Assembly: GCA_023412475.1 (NCBI GenBank)
Contig: JAEYNR010000048.1
Span: forward strand, 62,001-126,000
Direction of reading: 5' to 3'
From: Fibrobacterota bacterium
GTDB taxonomy: Bacteria; Fibrobacterota; Chitinivibrionia; Chitinivibrionales; Chitinispirillaceae
DNA: 64,000 bases
The number at the start of each line of letters is the position of its first letter. Position 1 is the first letter of the stretch. Positions 17,615 to 26,973 of the stretch are shown piece after piece. Both the position numbers and the translations under genes were made by a program. Below the pieces are notes generated by a model, which was given only the letters and a program-made list of their open reading frames with translations, was not told the DNA's origin and made no database searches.

Positions 17615-18139
17615 ATGCATACCATAGCTGCACTGACACTGTCTCTTTTTATCGTATCAGCGTCATTTGCTCAGACTCCTCAGGACTCAACCGTTCAGCC
17701 CAAAGCAGTACCTGCAAAAGCAGCAGTACCTGCAAAAGCAGAAGCACCTGTAAAAGCAGAAGCACCTGTAAAAGCAGAAGCACCTAAACAAAAAGAAGTT
17801 CCCGCACAAAAATCAAAACTTACCATCAGCAGAGCTGCGGTTGCTCTGAATGTAAATGATCTTGAACCAGAAAACATGGGCGACACATTTCCTTCAGAAG
17901 TTCGTCGTCTGTTCTGCTTTACTCAGATAAAGGGCGCATCTGGTCCTGAAGAGATCCAGCATCGATGGTTTTGGAAGGACGAGCTTATGAGTACAGTTTC
18001 CTTAAAGATTAATTCGGGAAATTTTCGTACATACAGTTCCAAATCGATACCTCTGGGGTTACAAGGAGATTGGCGGGTGTATATAGTAGATTCCAGAGAT
18101 GAATCGATTCTGGGCACGGTAAAATTTATCACTCAGTAA
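17615..18139 (+). CDS. exported DUF2914-domain protein
   Basis: A signal peptide (about 1-19, cleaved after SFA) leads to a low-complexity spacer of Ala/Pro/Lys with near-perfect repeats of the unit APVKAE (about residues 30-65). A DUF2914 domain follows (about 80-174) with EVRRLFCFTQIKGA, IQHRWFWKDELM and GDWRVYIVDS. The domain occurs in periplasmic proteins of several phyla; its role is unknown. The repeated GCA/GTA-rich DNA in the spacer is prone to length change. It is followed by a 15-bp inverted repeat. Confidence 0.8.
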   Translation: MHTIAALTLSLFIVSASFAQTPQDSTVQPKAVPAKAAVPAKAEAPVKAEAPVKAEAPKQKEVPAQKSKLTISRAAVALNVNDLEPENMGDTFPSEVRRLFCFTQIKGASGPEEIQHRWFWKDELMSTVSLKINSGNFRTYSSKSIPLGLQGDWRVYIVDSRDESILGTVKFITQ

Positions 18140-18167
18140 TTCTGCTTAAAATTTGAGCTTCTATTAG

Positions 18168-18209
18168 CTAAATCAGACGATTCACGCCAAAAAAAATCGT
18201 CTGATTTAG
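18168..18209. terminator. 15-bp perfect inverted repeat between convergent genes
   Basis: CTAAATCAGACGATT (18168-18182) and its exact reverse complement (18195-18209) flank a 12-base loop ending in six A. Only short T runs follow, but the strength of the stem and its place between convergent genes suggest a two-way transcription stop. Confidence 0.6.
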
Positions 18210-18288
18210 GTACCAATGCTTCGGCAACTAACGGAAAAATACCAGTTCTCTTATGCACATTTTATTGCCGGATTATTAAACAGAAGCT

Positions 18289-20556
18289 CTATTTTTTTCT
18301 ATTCTGCAGAAACGTTTCCAATTCCTTTTCACTATGAAGCTTTACCAGTTCTTTATTCTCAACCAATAGTGTCACAGGGTCATTTACCTGAATATTTTTC
18401 AACAACTCCCAGAGACTTACCATTTCGTTCATCTCATCGACGGCATGCATGGAAACGGATTCGGCACTCAGTCCGGCCTTCTTGCAGATCTCCGGCCAGA
18501 AAGAACTAGCCGGTGATTTTCCATATTCTTTTAGATACCGGGGATATTTTTGTGCATCTATTTTTAACACAGCCAACCACCGCGCAGCTTCTTCCATCCG
18601 AAACCACTGCTCAGTCCCCCGCATTGATGCTGAAGGGTCATGAAAAATTGCTGGCAGAACAGTGCTGTTTTGTGATATCGTTGAATCAGACAGAAAACTC
18701 CCCACAATAGATCGAATTTGTGGAAAAAAGGGATCGATAAAAAGAGTCATCTCCCCCTTTTTCTGGATGCGTTTTATCAGATAATTCCTGCTGACTATGC
18801 CATCTTTAAAGATAAAACTTCCGTTTTTTTCAACCAGACCGCTCTCCACAGAAGTAAAATTGTAGGCCTGCTTTACTTCCTTAGAAAAGAGGTAGAATGG
18901 AAGAGCATTGGGATTGAATTTACTTACAATCTGCTTTCCTTCTGCAGAGCTCAGAGTAACGACATTAACTTTTACTCCGGGAAACAGCTCCTCTGTTGTT
19001 GCTACAATCACACTTTCGGGGTGCTGAAAGGTGGAATCTGCTATTAAGATTGTAAATGTAAACGGCACAGCATCCTGAAATACACACATTCTCCCCTCTG
19101 TGCATCGCCCGATTTTGCCCTTCTTTTTGCAGTCTCTGTCTTCAAAGCATTCCGGAAGCTTTCTGCATTCAGCGGGTGAACCATCTATCTTATCACATTG
19201 AAATTTAGCCAATCGATCTCTGGTTATCTGCATTTCCAAGGGAGTATTATTAAGCAGTAAAGTAGGCGAAGCTTTGATATCAAGTCTGGATGATCTTCGA
19301 TAATGGGATGCCAGCTCTTTATGTCCATTCAATGCAACCCACCTCTGAATCTTCTCCATATCAATTTTCATCTTCTGCAGTATGGATGCGGTGGGAATAA
19401 ATGATTTGCTTCGTTGTTCCAGAAACTCCAGCCACCTCTCCGGATAATTCTGCTTTACTGACAGCCAGATCTGTTCATCTTCCATTTCCTCTTTGCCATG
19501 AAGCGAGCTTAATGCAGTATTATTGTTCACACTTCCTATGAACTGGATGTTCCAATCAATTTTTTTGAACATTTTTACAAATTCAACAAAAGAGCTCAGA
19601 GCCTGAATCCCGTAAGGACACTGACTCATAATGTATAGATCATATACCGGTCTGGATTCTACCTTTTCTGCCTGAAGAAATGAAACCATTGAACTGTCAT
19701 CTGGTATCTGCGGACCTACATGCAGCCATTTCGTTCTGTTAATTTCAAGCTTTTCCCCCCTGAGAACCAGTTCTGCAAAGGAGAGGCTTTTTCCCTGAAA
19801 TCCAAACTGCATCAGTGGCGCTTTGCCAGTTAACAGAACAGGATTCTGGTCTGATTTTCGGTGACCATTAACAATTAGGTCGCATTTGGGAAATGAATCA
19901 GCCAATTCTTCGGATTTTTCCTGTCCCAGATGAGAAAGGATGATCTGGTAATCAGAATGCTCAACCATCTCCTGCCAGATCTTGGAAAGAGATTTACATG
20001 GATCACCAATAGTAACGGTAGTATCTAAAGAGAATAGTTTTTCATTTGTGGTCAAGCCGGTAACTGCGAATGTTTTGTCTCCTTTTTTTATCAGGACGTA
20101 AGTAGAGGCAAGTGGTTTTCCTTTTTTAGTAAAAAGATTTGCAGACACAAGTGGAAGACCGGCAGCTTTAGCCTGTTTAATAATCCATGCGCCACCGTAT
20201 TGCAACTCTTCATCACCTAAAGCTGCAGCATCATAGCCCATTGCAGCCATTCCCCTGATCGTAAGAATAGTGCGAAGTGAATCGCCTGCCCTTCCCTCAG
20301 AATAGGAATCATATATTCCACCTGCAGAAAACCCTCCGGCATCCAGCAGAAGAAAACTGTCCTTTTTTCCTGTCGATTTGATGATTGAAGAACGTTTGAG
20401 TAGACCGCCACCGGGATCCTGGTAGCAGTCACAAGCCTCAAGCATCCCATGAGTCTCTGCTCCGGCAATTATCTGAATAACTGTATCATAATCAGCCGGA
20501 ACTGTAAAAGCAGCTAAACAAAAAATCATTACTGATAATCGAAGTATCGACCGCAT
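18289..20556 (-). CDS. large exported metallophosphatase-like protein with thioredoxin-like domains
   Basis: A signal peptide (1-21) is followed by a 5'-nucleotidase/UshA-like metallophosphoesterase region (about 25-280) with AGAETHGMLEACDC and DPGGGLLKRSS, LLLDAGGFSAG, ALGDEEL and IILSHLGQE. A thioredoxin/DsbA-like segment with MSQCPYGIQALSSFVEFVK begins near residue 305. A Cys-rich patch (CRKLPECFEDRDCKKKGKIG, about 458-477) follows, and a long C-terminal part of unknown fold. The usual metal ligands of the phosphatase are only partly recognisable, so catalysis is uncertain. Similar proteins with a Cys-rich GCGC/CDC start occur near periplasmic redox systems. It is 145 bases from tyrS, which lies downstream on the same strand. 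Confidence 0.75.
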   Translation of the reverse strand: MRSILRLSVMIFCLAAFTVPADYDTVIQIIAGAETHGMLEACDCYQDPGGGLLKRSSIIKSTGKKDSFLLLDAGGFSAGGIYDSYSEGRAGDSLRTILTIRGMAAMGYDAAALGDEELQYGGAWIIKQAKAAGLPLVSANLFTKKGKPLASTYVLIKKGDKTFAVTGLTTNEKLFSLDTTVTIGDPCKSLSKIWQEMVEHSDYQIILSHLGQEKSEELADSFPKCDLIVNGHRKSDQNPVLLTGKAPLMQFGFQGKSLSFAELVLRGEKLEINRTKWLHVGPQIPDDSSMVSFLQAEKVESRPVYDLYIMSQCPYGIQALSSFVEFVKMFKKIDWNIQFIGSVNNNTALSSLHGKEEMEDEQIWLSVKQNYPERWLEFLEQRSKSFIPTASILQKMKIDMEKIQRWVALNGHKELASHYRRSSRLDIKASPTLLLNNTPLEMQITRDRLAKFQCDKIDGSPAECRKLPECFEDRDCKKKGKIGRCTEGRMCVFQDAVPFTFTILIADSTFQHPESVIVATTEELFPGVKVNVVTLSSAEGKQIVSKFNPNALPFYLFSKEVKQAYNFTSVESGLVEKNGSFIFKDGIVSRNYLIKRIQKKGEMTLFIDPFFPQIRSIVGSFLSDSTISQNSTVLPAIFHDPSASMRGTEQWFRMEEAARWLAVLKIDAQKYPRYLKEYGKSPASSFWPEICKKAGLSAESVSMHAVDEMNEMVSLWELLKNIQVNDPVTLLVENKELVKLHSEKELETFLQNRKK

Positions 20557-20700
20557 CAGGCATATCCTTCCGGTTGGTTGTCTTGTATATAAAAATCAGT
20601 ATCAAAATATTGCATCAGAGATTCTGATGACAAAGAGGATCTGGTGCACATTGCAGTGCTGTGCAATTGAATGTTGTAAATGGGTGAAGATACTGGATAA

Positions 20701-21978
20701 TTAGTCGGTCTTAACAATAAAGTAGCCTTTCTTCCCTTTCTGAAGCATAATATATTTGCCGTTAATCAGAAATGATGGATTGATGAGAGTTGCCGGATCG
20801 GTTATTTTCTCCTTATTAATTGACAAACCGCCCTGAGAGATCATCCGTCTGGCTTCACCTTTGGATGAAAACAGCCCTGTTTTAACTGAAGCTATATCCA
20901 GGGCAGTTATCCCGGCTTCAAGCTCAGCGCGGTTTATGCCGGTTTTAGGGACTCCCTCGAAAATGGAGAGGAAATCCTGCTCAGAGAGATGTCGCAGCAT
21001 TTCTGCAGTTCCTTTACCAAATAAAATCTCTGATGCTTCGATGGCTCTCAGATAATCATCGTGTGAATGCACCCGTGTGGTTATATCTTTTGCCAAAGCT
21101 TTCTGCATTGCCCGTTCGTGAGGAGCTGATCTGTGTTCCTGCTCAATGTTAAAAATCTCATTTTGTGACATCAAAGTAAAGATTCTAAGCAAACGGGGAG
21201 CATCCTCATCGGTGACATTAAGCCAGTACTGGTAAAATTTATAAGGGGAAGTCAGTTTTGGATCAAGCCAGACACTCTCCCCGCCTTCTGTTTTTCCAAA
21301 TTTCTTCCCATCAGCCCTGGTAAGCAGAGGACAGGTCAGCGCGTATGCTTCACCGGATTCCTTGCGACGAACCAGTTCTGTTCCGGAAGTGATATTGCCC
21401 CATTGATCCGATCCACCTATTTGAAGAATGCAGTTTTTATGGGTATAGAGCCAGCAGAAATCATAGGCTTGAAGAAGCTGGTAGCTAAACTCAGTATAAG
21501 AGATCCCATTTTCCCAGCGGCTCTTAACAGAATCCTTTGAAACCATGTAATTAACAGTCAGGTATTTGCCTACATCCCGCAAAAACTCAAGATAACCAAT
21601 ACCCTTAAACCAAGTATAATTATTTACAATTTCTGCAGCATTACTACCGGAGAAATCGAGAAATTTCTCCAACTGCCTCTTAATACATTCCTGATTGAAA
21701 GCGACTTTTTCACTGGAGAGTAGTTTTCTTTCTTCCGATTTTCCTGAAGGATCACCGATCATTCCGGTTGCACCCCCGACCAGGGCAATGGGTTTGTGGC
21801 CGCATCGTTGAAAATGCATTAAAAGCATTATTGGGATAAGATGACCGATATGGAGTGATGTGGCTGTGGGGTCAAATCCGGCATATCCGGCAGTTGAGCC
21901 CTGTAGCAATTTTTCTTCGATTCCGGGGGTAGTATCGTGGATCATTCCACGCCAGCGCAATTCTTCAATGAAATTCAT
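20701..21978 (-). CDS. tyrS: tyrosyl-tRNA synthetase
   Basis: Charges tRNA-Tyr. Class I signatures: YAGFDPTATSLHIGHLIPI with HIGH at 43-46, GGATGMIGDPSGKSEER, GGSDQWGNI and KFGKTEGG as the KMSKS equivalent (near residue 227). The C-terminal S4 RNA-binding domain is present (SKGEARRMISQGGLSI). The length of 425 residues is standard. It is divergent from mug with a short shared promoter region; no T-box leader is visible. Confidence 0.97.
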   Translation of the reverse strand: MNFIEELRWRGMIHDTTPGIEEKLLQGSTAGYAGFDPTATSLHIGHLIPIMLLMHFQRCGHKPIALVGGATGMIGDPSGKSEERKLLSSEKVAFNQECIKRQLEKFLDFSGSNAAEIVNNYTWFKGIGYLEFLRDVGKYLTVNYMVSKDSVKSRWENGISYTEFSYQLLQAYDFCWLYTHKNCILQIGGSDQWGNITSGTELVRRKESGEAYALTCPLLTRADGKKFGKTEGGESVWLDPKLTSPYKFYQYWLNVTDEDAPRLLRIFTLMSQNEIFNIEQEHRSAPHERAMQKALAKDITTRVHSHDDYLRAIEASEILFGKGTAEMLRHLSEQDFLSIFEGVPKTGINRAELEAGITALDIASVKTGLFSSKGEARRMISQGGLSINKEKITDPATLINPSFLINGKYIMLQKGKKGYFIVKTD

Positions 21979-22091
21979 ATTATTTTTTCCTGCTGTGTTC
22001 TTTTGAAACAGAAAAAATACTTATTGTTTCCCCCAAAATGAATGAAGTCTGTGTATTACTGACAAATAAGGCGAAAAAAGTCAGGACCGAT

Positions 22092-22661
22092 ATGCCTGAA
22101 AAACCGTGGAAACCAGATAGAAAAGTGATAGAAGATTCAGCGGGAAAGACCGTACCGGACATAATTGCCAGAAATCTCGACATACTTTTCTGTGGAATCA
22201 ATCCGGGACTATACAGTGCTGCTGTTGGGCACCATTTCGCCCGTCCCGGAAACCGTTTCTGGCCACTACTGCATCTATCAGGATTTACACCACGAATCCT
22301 CTCCCCTTTTGAAGAGAACCTGTTGCCATCGATGGGGGTAGGGATTACCAATCTGGTGGCCCGTGCTACTGCAACGGCCGCAGAGCTAGGTAGAGAGGAA
22401 CTCAGAGATGGATTCAGGTTATTAGAAGAGAAGGTTAAAAGAACGACTCCCAAAGGGGTAGCCATATTGGGGGTTGGAGCGTACCGGGTGGCTTCTGGCA
22501 ATAAAAAAGCAGCCATTGGCATGCAGCCGGAGAAAATTGGAGATTCAGTGCTATGGGTACTTCCCAACCCAAGCGGAATCAATGCTAATTATCAAATGAA
22601 AGAGCTGGTTGTTTTATTCCGCAGGCTTTACATATCCGCTAAACAAACAGTTGTCGATTAA
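22092..22661 (+). CDS. mug: G/U mismatch-specific DNA glycosylase
   Basis: Mug removes uracil or ethenocytosine opposite guanine. The family motifs are GINPG (35-39 from the ATG at 22092), HHFARPGNRFWPLLHLSG, NLVARATATAAEL and NPSGINANY near the end. No membrane or signal sequence. The start at 22092 has AGGA five bases upstream; an in-frame ATG at 22038 without a ribosome binding site would add 18 Lys-rich residues and is possible. It diverges from tyrS. Confidence 0.92.
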   Translation: MPEKPWKPDRKVIEDSAGKTVPDIIARNLDILFCGINPGLYSAAVGHHFARPGNRFWPLLHLSGFTPRILSPFEENLLPSMGVGITNLVARATATAAELGREELRDGFRLLEEKVKRTTPKGVAILGVGAYRVASGNKKAAIGMQPEKIGDSVLWVLPNPSGINANYQMKELVVLFRRLYISAKQTVVD

Positions 22662-22781
22662 AAAACCATGTGGTATCAACAATTTCAATAACTTTAAATG
22701 ATCCTGCACGATTCTTTTGTTATGTGAATCAGAAAAGAATAGCTCCTTGACCCTGAAACTCTATTACATTAAAATCTACCT

Positions 22782-24818
22782 ATGATTCAACCCACCAGTG
22801 TTTTAGAAGCGGTTTTCCTGGGAATCGTCCTTTGTGCTATCTGCTATCAGGGGAAAATATCAGGATTTTCCTTGATGAAAATCTTGACAGTGTTGATGGT
22901 TATTACACCAATACTGTTTTTCTCGATTGATGATATGACGCATATCCTTACTTATGATGAAACATACATTGCTTTCGAGCCAGTCAACATTTTGAAAGAC
23001 CAGATGATTCTATGGAATGTAGGTGGATTTTTCCGCACTACCTATATTGTAATAGGTTTACCCATTGCTGTTATATCTTGTATAGCTGGATTTTCCAAAG
23101 ACATACTGATAGTGATTGCTAAATTAATGCATTGGATTGCATCAGTTTTTCTTGTCTGGCAATGCGTGAAATCATTGATACGCATTGGCAGTGTTAAGAG
23201 AAGTCATGGAAATGCCCTTTTCCTCTTCTGTACAGCCGTATTGTTTCCGGTCTGTATGCTGGCATTGAAAACATTTAATTATGATGCATTTTCCATGCTA
23301 CTGGGGACGCTGGCTGTCTTTATTCTGCTGGAAGGCTTATCACAGAAAAACCGGAAGAAAGTATTTGCAAGTGTAGTTCTGATGTCTTTGGCTTCACAGG
23401 AAAAAATGATCGCCTCACCTTTTTTATGGATTGTCATCATTGTTGCAGGCATAAGTGAAACAAGAGCGCAAAAGAAGCGTTTTGAGTCGATGCTTGCAGC
23501 ATTTAAAGCAGGTGCCGCGGCCTCATTATATGCTTCAGGGGTGTTCGTGTTTTCATTTCTGCTTCTTTTGATTTTAAGAGGTGGGAAAATGCCCTCATAT
23601 AATCCAATAAATATCCTCAGTCCTTTTTTTGCAGCCTTCTGGCCGTTTATAAGGAATCATGTTTCGATTATTGTGGCCGAAAACAATTTGTTCATTTCAC
23701 TTGTTGGATTGCCAATATTAGTGGCAGGATTGGCCATACTTTTCGGTCTTCTTTCTGCATGCTGTGCTCTTCCATTCAGAAAACTAAGCTGTGGGGCCTG
23801 CTTGTCCGTTTCGCTACTGAAGACCAGAATTTCTCAAGTGTCTAGTGTTCTTCTTTTAGTAACAACCATTGCCGGTGTCGTTTCTGCACTCCTGGTAAAA
23901 GCCCTGCTGTATCCTGCTTACCCGGTCATTTCCGGAAGATATGTCCCGACCCATTTCTTTAACGAATGCGCCATTCATTTCAATTCTTTTTCTAAGATCG
24001 GACATATAATACAATATGTCGGTTGGGCTTATGCCTCTTTTTTCGTTTCAATTCCGACAATATGGCTTGTGACTGCCATTATTTTAGCTACAAGGAACAT
24101 ATCCCAAAAAAACCGAGACATCAACTCGTGGTGCTTTGATACCGTACAAATCGTAATTCTGACCGTTCCTTTTCTGTACGGGATAATGCTGGTTCCGGTT
24201 TCTGCGCGTTATCTTAATCTTTTCCTTTTTCTTTTCATACTTATTACTGCTTGTAATCTGGTAGCCTGGACAGTTTCTCTTTCCGCAACACGTCGTTTCT
24301 CACTGTATGGAGCAATTCTTCTGGCTGTTTTTATTGAGATGTATCCTTTTTCCCCATTATTTGCCTCTTTTCGACCGTGGTGGCTTAATTATCCGAAAGA
24401 ATACATGTTGTCACCTTCAAAAGGGATTCTTAATCCCTGGTGGATGGGCTGGGGCGAAGAAGTCGCAATCGCAGGATCAAAGATTTTCGATCGGTACAGG
24501 CAGGAAGGAAAGGATTGCGACAGCATCAAATTGTATACTAATTATCAGGGAGGCTGGCTTATGAGAAAGCCACCCGTTAAAATTATTAAAATGGATACCT
24601 GTCACAACTTTACTTATAACAACAACGATTATTACATTTTTAACCGTATGGGAGTATCAGAGACTTCACTTCCTTTCCCTGACACCGTAGAACCATATAT
24701 CACAGTGGAGTTTCGCGGATTTGTACAAGCCTGGATTTTCAAGGGAAGCGACATTTCAGGGCTGTTTGACAGGAAAAAGAACCTGCCAGACAGTTCTGGT
24801 CCAACAGGGGATTTGTAG
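22782..24818 (+). CDS. polytopic membrane protein, possible GT-C glycosyltransferase
   Basis: A 678-residue protein with about a dozen hydrophobic segments and a final soluble domain of roughly 150 residues, the layout of GT-C lipid-linked glycosyltransferases (ArnT/PMT-like). The first loop contains acidic residues in DDMTHILTYDETYIAFEP (about 50-67), where GT-C enzymes carry their catalytic or metal-binding DE pair. No family signature is certain. It may modify a surface glycan or lipid. It stands alone and is followed by an 828-base repeat-rich region. Confidence 0.6.
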   Translation: MIQPTSVLEAVFLGIVLCAICYQGKISGFSLMKILTVLMVITPILFFSIDDMTHILTYDETYIAFEPVNILKDQMILWNVGGFFRTTYIVIGLPIAVISCIAGFSKDILIVIAKLMHWIASVFLVWQCVKSLIRIGSVKRSHGNALFLFCTAVLFPVCMLALKTFNYDAFSMLLGTLAVFILLEGLSQKNRKKVFASVVLMSLASQEKMIASPFLWIVIIVAGISETRAQKKRFESMLAAFKAGAAASLYASGVFVFSFLLLLILRGGKMPSYNPINILSPFFAAFWPFIRNHVSIIVAENNLFISLVGLPILVAGLAILFGLLSACCALPFRKLSCGACLSVSLLKTRISQVSSVLLLVTTIAGVVSALLVKALLYPAYPVISGRYVPTHFFNECAIHFNSFSKIGHIIQYVGWAYASFFVSIPTIWLVTAIILATRNISQKNRDINSWCFDTVQIVILTVPFLYGIMLVPVSARYLNLFLFLFILITACNLVAWTVSLSATRRFSLYGAILLAVFIEMYPFSPLFASFRPWWLNYPKEYMLSPSKGILNPWWMGWGEEVAIAGSKIFDRYRQEGKDCDSIKLYTNYQGGWLMRKPPVKIIKMDTCHNFTYNNNDYYIFNRMGVSETSLPFPDTVEPYITVEFRGFVQAWIFKGSDISGLFDRKKNLPDSSGPTGDL

Positions 24819-24920
24819 AACTGCCTTCGAGTATCCATGCCGCACAAAATAGCACTGGATCCACCATTTTGCATCCACTGCCATTCTCAATGATTCATTT
24901 TACTTACGCATATATTGGCA

Positions 24921-25206
24921 CATCTAAAGTGTTTAGAAGTCTTGGTTCACGCGTAGTTTGGTCATCTAAAGTGTTTAGAAGTCCTGGTTCACGCGTAGTT
25001 TGGTCATCTAAAGTGTTTAGAAGTCCTGATTCACGCGTAGTTTTGGTCTTCTAAAGTGTTTAGAAGTCCTGATTCACGCGTAGTTTTGGGTTTCTAAAGT
25101 GTTTAGAAGTCCGATTCACGCGTAGTTTTAGTTTCTAAAGTGTTTAGAAGTCCGATTCACGTGTAGTTTTGGGTTTCTAAAGTGTTATGAAGTCCGATTC
25201 ACGCGG
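24921..25206. repeat. seven-unit 42-nt tandem array with a dyad in each unit
   Basis: Units begin at 24921, 24963, 25005, 25048, 25091, 25132 and 25174, with spacing of 41-43 bases and no spacers between them. Each holds TCTAAA-GTG-TTTAGA, a perfect inverted repeat (CTTCTAAA/TTTAGAAG in the fourth; the last unit is partly decayed), then GTTCACGCGTAG or GATTCACGCGTAG with the palindrome ACGCGT. The period and dyads resemble iterons or a tandem operator. Confidence 0.9.
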
Positions 25207-25477
25207 AAACAAGAAGTCGTAGGTTCCAGAGTGCTGGTTCTAATGCATCGGTTTCTGGTCGCCATGCAAAAAAGAGAACAGAAAAAGGGTCCAAAGTGGC
25301 TTTACCACAGAATGCGGGATCACCAGTTCCTGTTACTTAAAGATACATTTATGAAAGTTTTCTGGCAATTTTACTGGAGATTTCAAAGAGCTCTTAAATA
25401 ATAAAAACCATACAAATCATGGTTTTTACCTGTTAGCTTATTATTTACAAAAAAGCATTTGACTTCTATCTTAGGAA

Positions 25478-25587
25478 CTCCGAAGCTGTCCGCTGAGTAT
25501 TAAGGTGGCCCCGCCCTCCGAAGCTGTCCGCTGCGAATTAAGGTGGCCCCGCCCTCCGAAGCAGTCCGCTGCGAAGGAGGGTGGCAT
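25478..25587. repeat. three-unit GC-rich 38-nt tandem repeat
   Basis: Units start at 25478, 25516 and 25554, each beginning CTCCGAAGC and continuing GTCCGCTG, then GGTGGCCCCGCC in the first two. The third is altered at its end. The base composition is far more GC-rich than the surroundings. It ends about 60 bases before the SDR gene. Confidence 0.8.
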
Positions 25588-25646
25588 TTCATTTGCGTTT
25601 TGACAAAAAAAAGCATACTGCATTCTTTTTTTGGGGAGAATAGTCA

Positions 25647-26426
25647 ATGGATCTTTTCGGGACTACGGTGTTAATTACCGGAGCATCCAGGGGTATTGGT
25701 GCAGCCACGGCCAGGGCATTTGCGGCTGAGGGCGCCAGAGTGGTTTTGACTGCACGTTCTCTGGAGAGGTTAAATAAGCTGGTGCAATGTATCGGAGAGG
25801 ACAGAGCGATGGCGGTTAGCGCCGATATCTGCGATCCTTTGCAGGTTGAAGCTCTTTTGGCAAGGGCAGAGAAACGGTTTGGCATTATAGACATTCTGGT
25901 CAATAATGCCGGCGTTGGACTCATATCAAATATACAGGAAATATCTGCAGATGATTTACACACCGCTTTCAGCGTCAATCTTTTCGGGCCCCTTTACATG
26001 ACTCAAAAAACTTTACCTCTGATGTATCGAAGCGGTGGGGGAATTATTATTAATGTATCATCCATGGTTACCCGTATTGCCACCAGAAGTAATGGCGGTT
26101 ACCGGGCCACAAAAATGGCTCTGGACAGTTTGTCTGATGCAATGCGGTTGGAGCTCAGGGAGAAACGGATCAGGGTGATTACTGTTTATCCGGGTTTAAC
26201 CAAAAGTGATTTTTTCAGCAACTGCCTCGGAAAACGCTCTCACTTTTCATCTGCCAACAAATTCAGGTATACACCTGAACAGGTGGCCCGCCGGATAATT
26301 TACGCATCCTACAAAGAACCAAGGGTGGTTTATATGGGTTTGCGGGGACAGTTAGGCGGATTGGTGGCGCATCTTTTCCCCGGGATTCTGGAGAATTTAA
26401 TGCAGCTAAGAAGACGTTTCTCCTGA
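25647..26426 (+). CDS. short-chain dehydrogenase/reductase
   Basis: A classical SDR of 259 residues: NAD(P)-binding TGASRGIG (11-18), NNAG (86-89), catalytic Ser138/139 and Tyr152-x3-Lys156 (GYRATK). The Arg at 37 after the second strand favours NADP. Substrate is not predictable; the C-terminal region (YTPEQVARRIIYASY) resembles the DltE/YqjQ-like group. GGGGAG provides the ribosome binding site. The next gene starts 85 bases downstream. Confidence 0.88.
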   Translation: MDLFGTTVLITGASRGIGAATARAFAAEGARVVLTARSLERLNKLVQCIGEDRAMAVSADICDPLQVEALLARAEKRFGIIDILVNNAGVGLISNIQEISADDLHTAFSVNLFGPLYMTQKTLPLMYRSGGGIIINVSSMVTRIATRSNGGYRATKMALDSLSDAMRLELREKRIRVITVYPGLTKSDFFSNCLGKRSHFSSANKFRYTPEQVARRIIYASYKEPRVVYMGLRGQLGGLVAHLFPGILENLMQLRRRFS

Positions 26427-26511
26427 AAAAAATGGCCAGCCACTTGCTCTTTATTATTCTCGAAAGTTCTCGAAAAGGTTCTGCTAACCTGTTCCCAGGA
26501 GGCCTTTTTTT

Positions 26512-26961
26512 ATGCACAAAGAAACCGAACTTCTGGGAGCGCTACATATTGCTATCAGCATTCTTTACACACTGGTTTTCAGCGCCATTTATGCAGTTCT
26601 GTTTAGCAGAGGTTTTTTTACAGGTAAAGAGAGTTCAGCCAATACTCAGTTGGTAATATTTGCTGTTGTAGGTGCCTTTTTATTGCTCTTTGCAATTTGT
26701 GGAGTCATTGCTGCCCTGGGGACCATTAAAAGCAGGCGCTGGGCTCAGATGATGATACTGATTCTTGGTTGTCTGAATCTGATATGTGTTCCACTGGGTA
26801 CTGCACTGGGTATCTATACTATATGGATTTTCATGCATTCTGAAAAATCCACCTCAAAAGTGACAAAGGATGAATCGAGTGATAATAAAGTGATTGTCGG
26901 CAAACCTCACACCTCAATTGAAATGGGAATACCTCTTCCCGACAAAAAGGCGCAGATCTAA
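26512..26961 (+). CDS. small membrane protein (149 aa)
   Basis: Three or four transmembrane helices (about residues 8-35, 48-72, 80-108) followed by a charged cytoplasmic tail of 45 residues. No family is recognised. A CAGGAGG ribosome binding site is present. The debranching enzyme gene starts 12 bases after it, so they share an operon. Confidence 0.7.
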   Translation: MHKETELLGALHIAISILYTLVFSAIYAVLFSRGFFTGKESSANTQLVIFAVVGAFLLLFAICGVIAALGTIKSRRWAQMMILILGCLNLICVPLGTALGIYTIWIFMHSEKSTSKVTKDESSDNKVIVGKPHTSIEMGIPLPDKKAQI

Positions 26962-26973
26962 AGGAGGTGTCAA

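Larger units (their letters stand above)
24819..25646. other. repeat-rich non-coding region
   Basis: No gene is supported. It contains a seven-unit 42-nt array (24921-25206) and a three-unit GC-rich 38-nt array (25478-25587), separated by about 270 bases of ordinary AT-rich DNA. Confidence 0.75.

Noticed and set aside
24869..25054. 61-codon frame with a repeating SSKVFRSPGSRVVW unit
   Set aside because: It is the translation of three exact 42-nt units (14 codons); later units of 41 or 43 bases break the frame and there is no ribosome binding site.
24921..25206. CRISPR array
   Set aside because: Units are contiguous with no unique spacers, and no cas gene is in the window.
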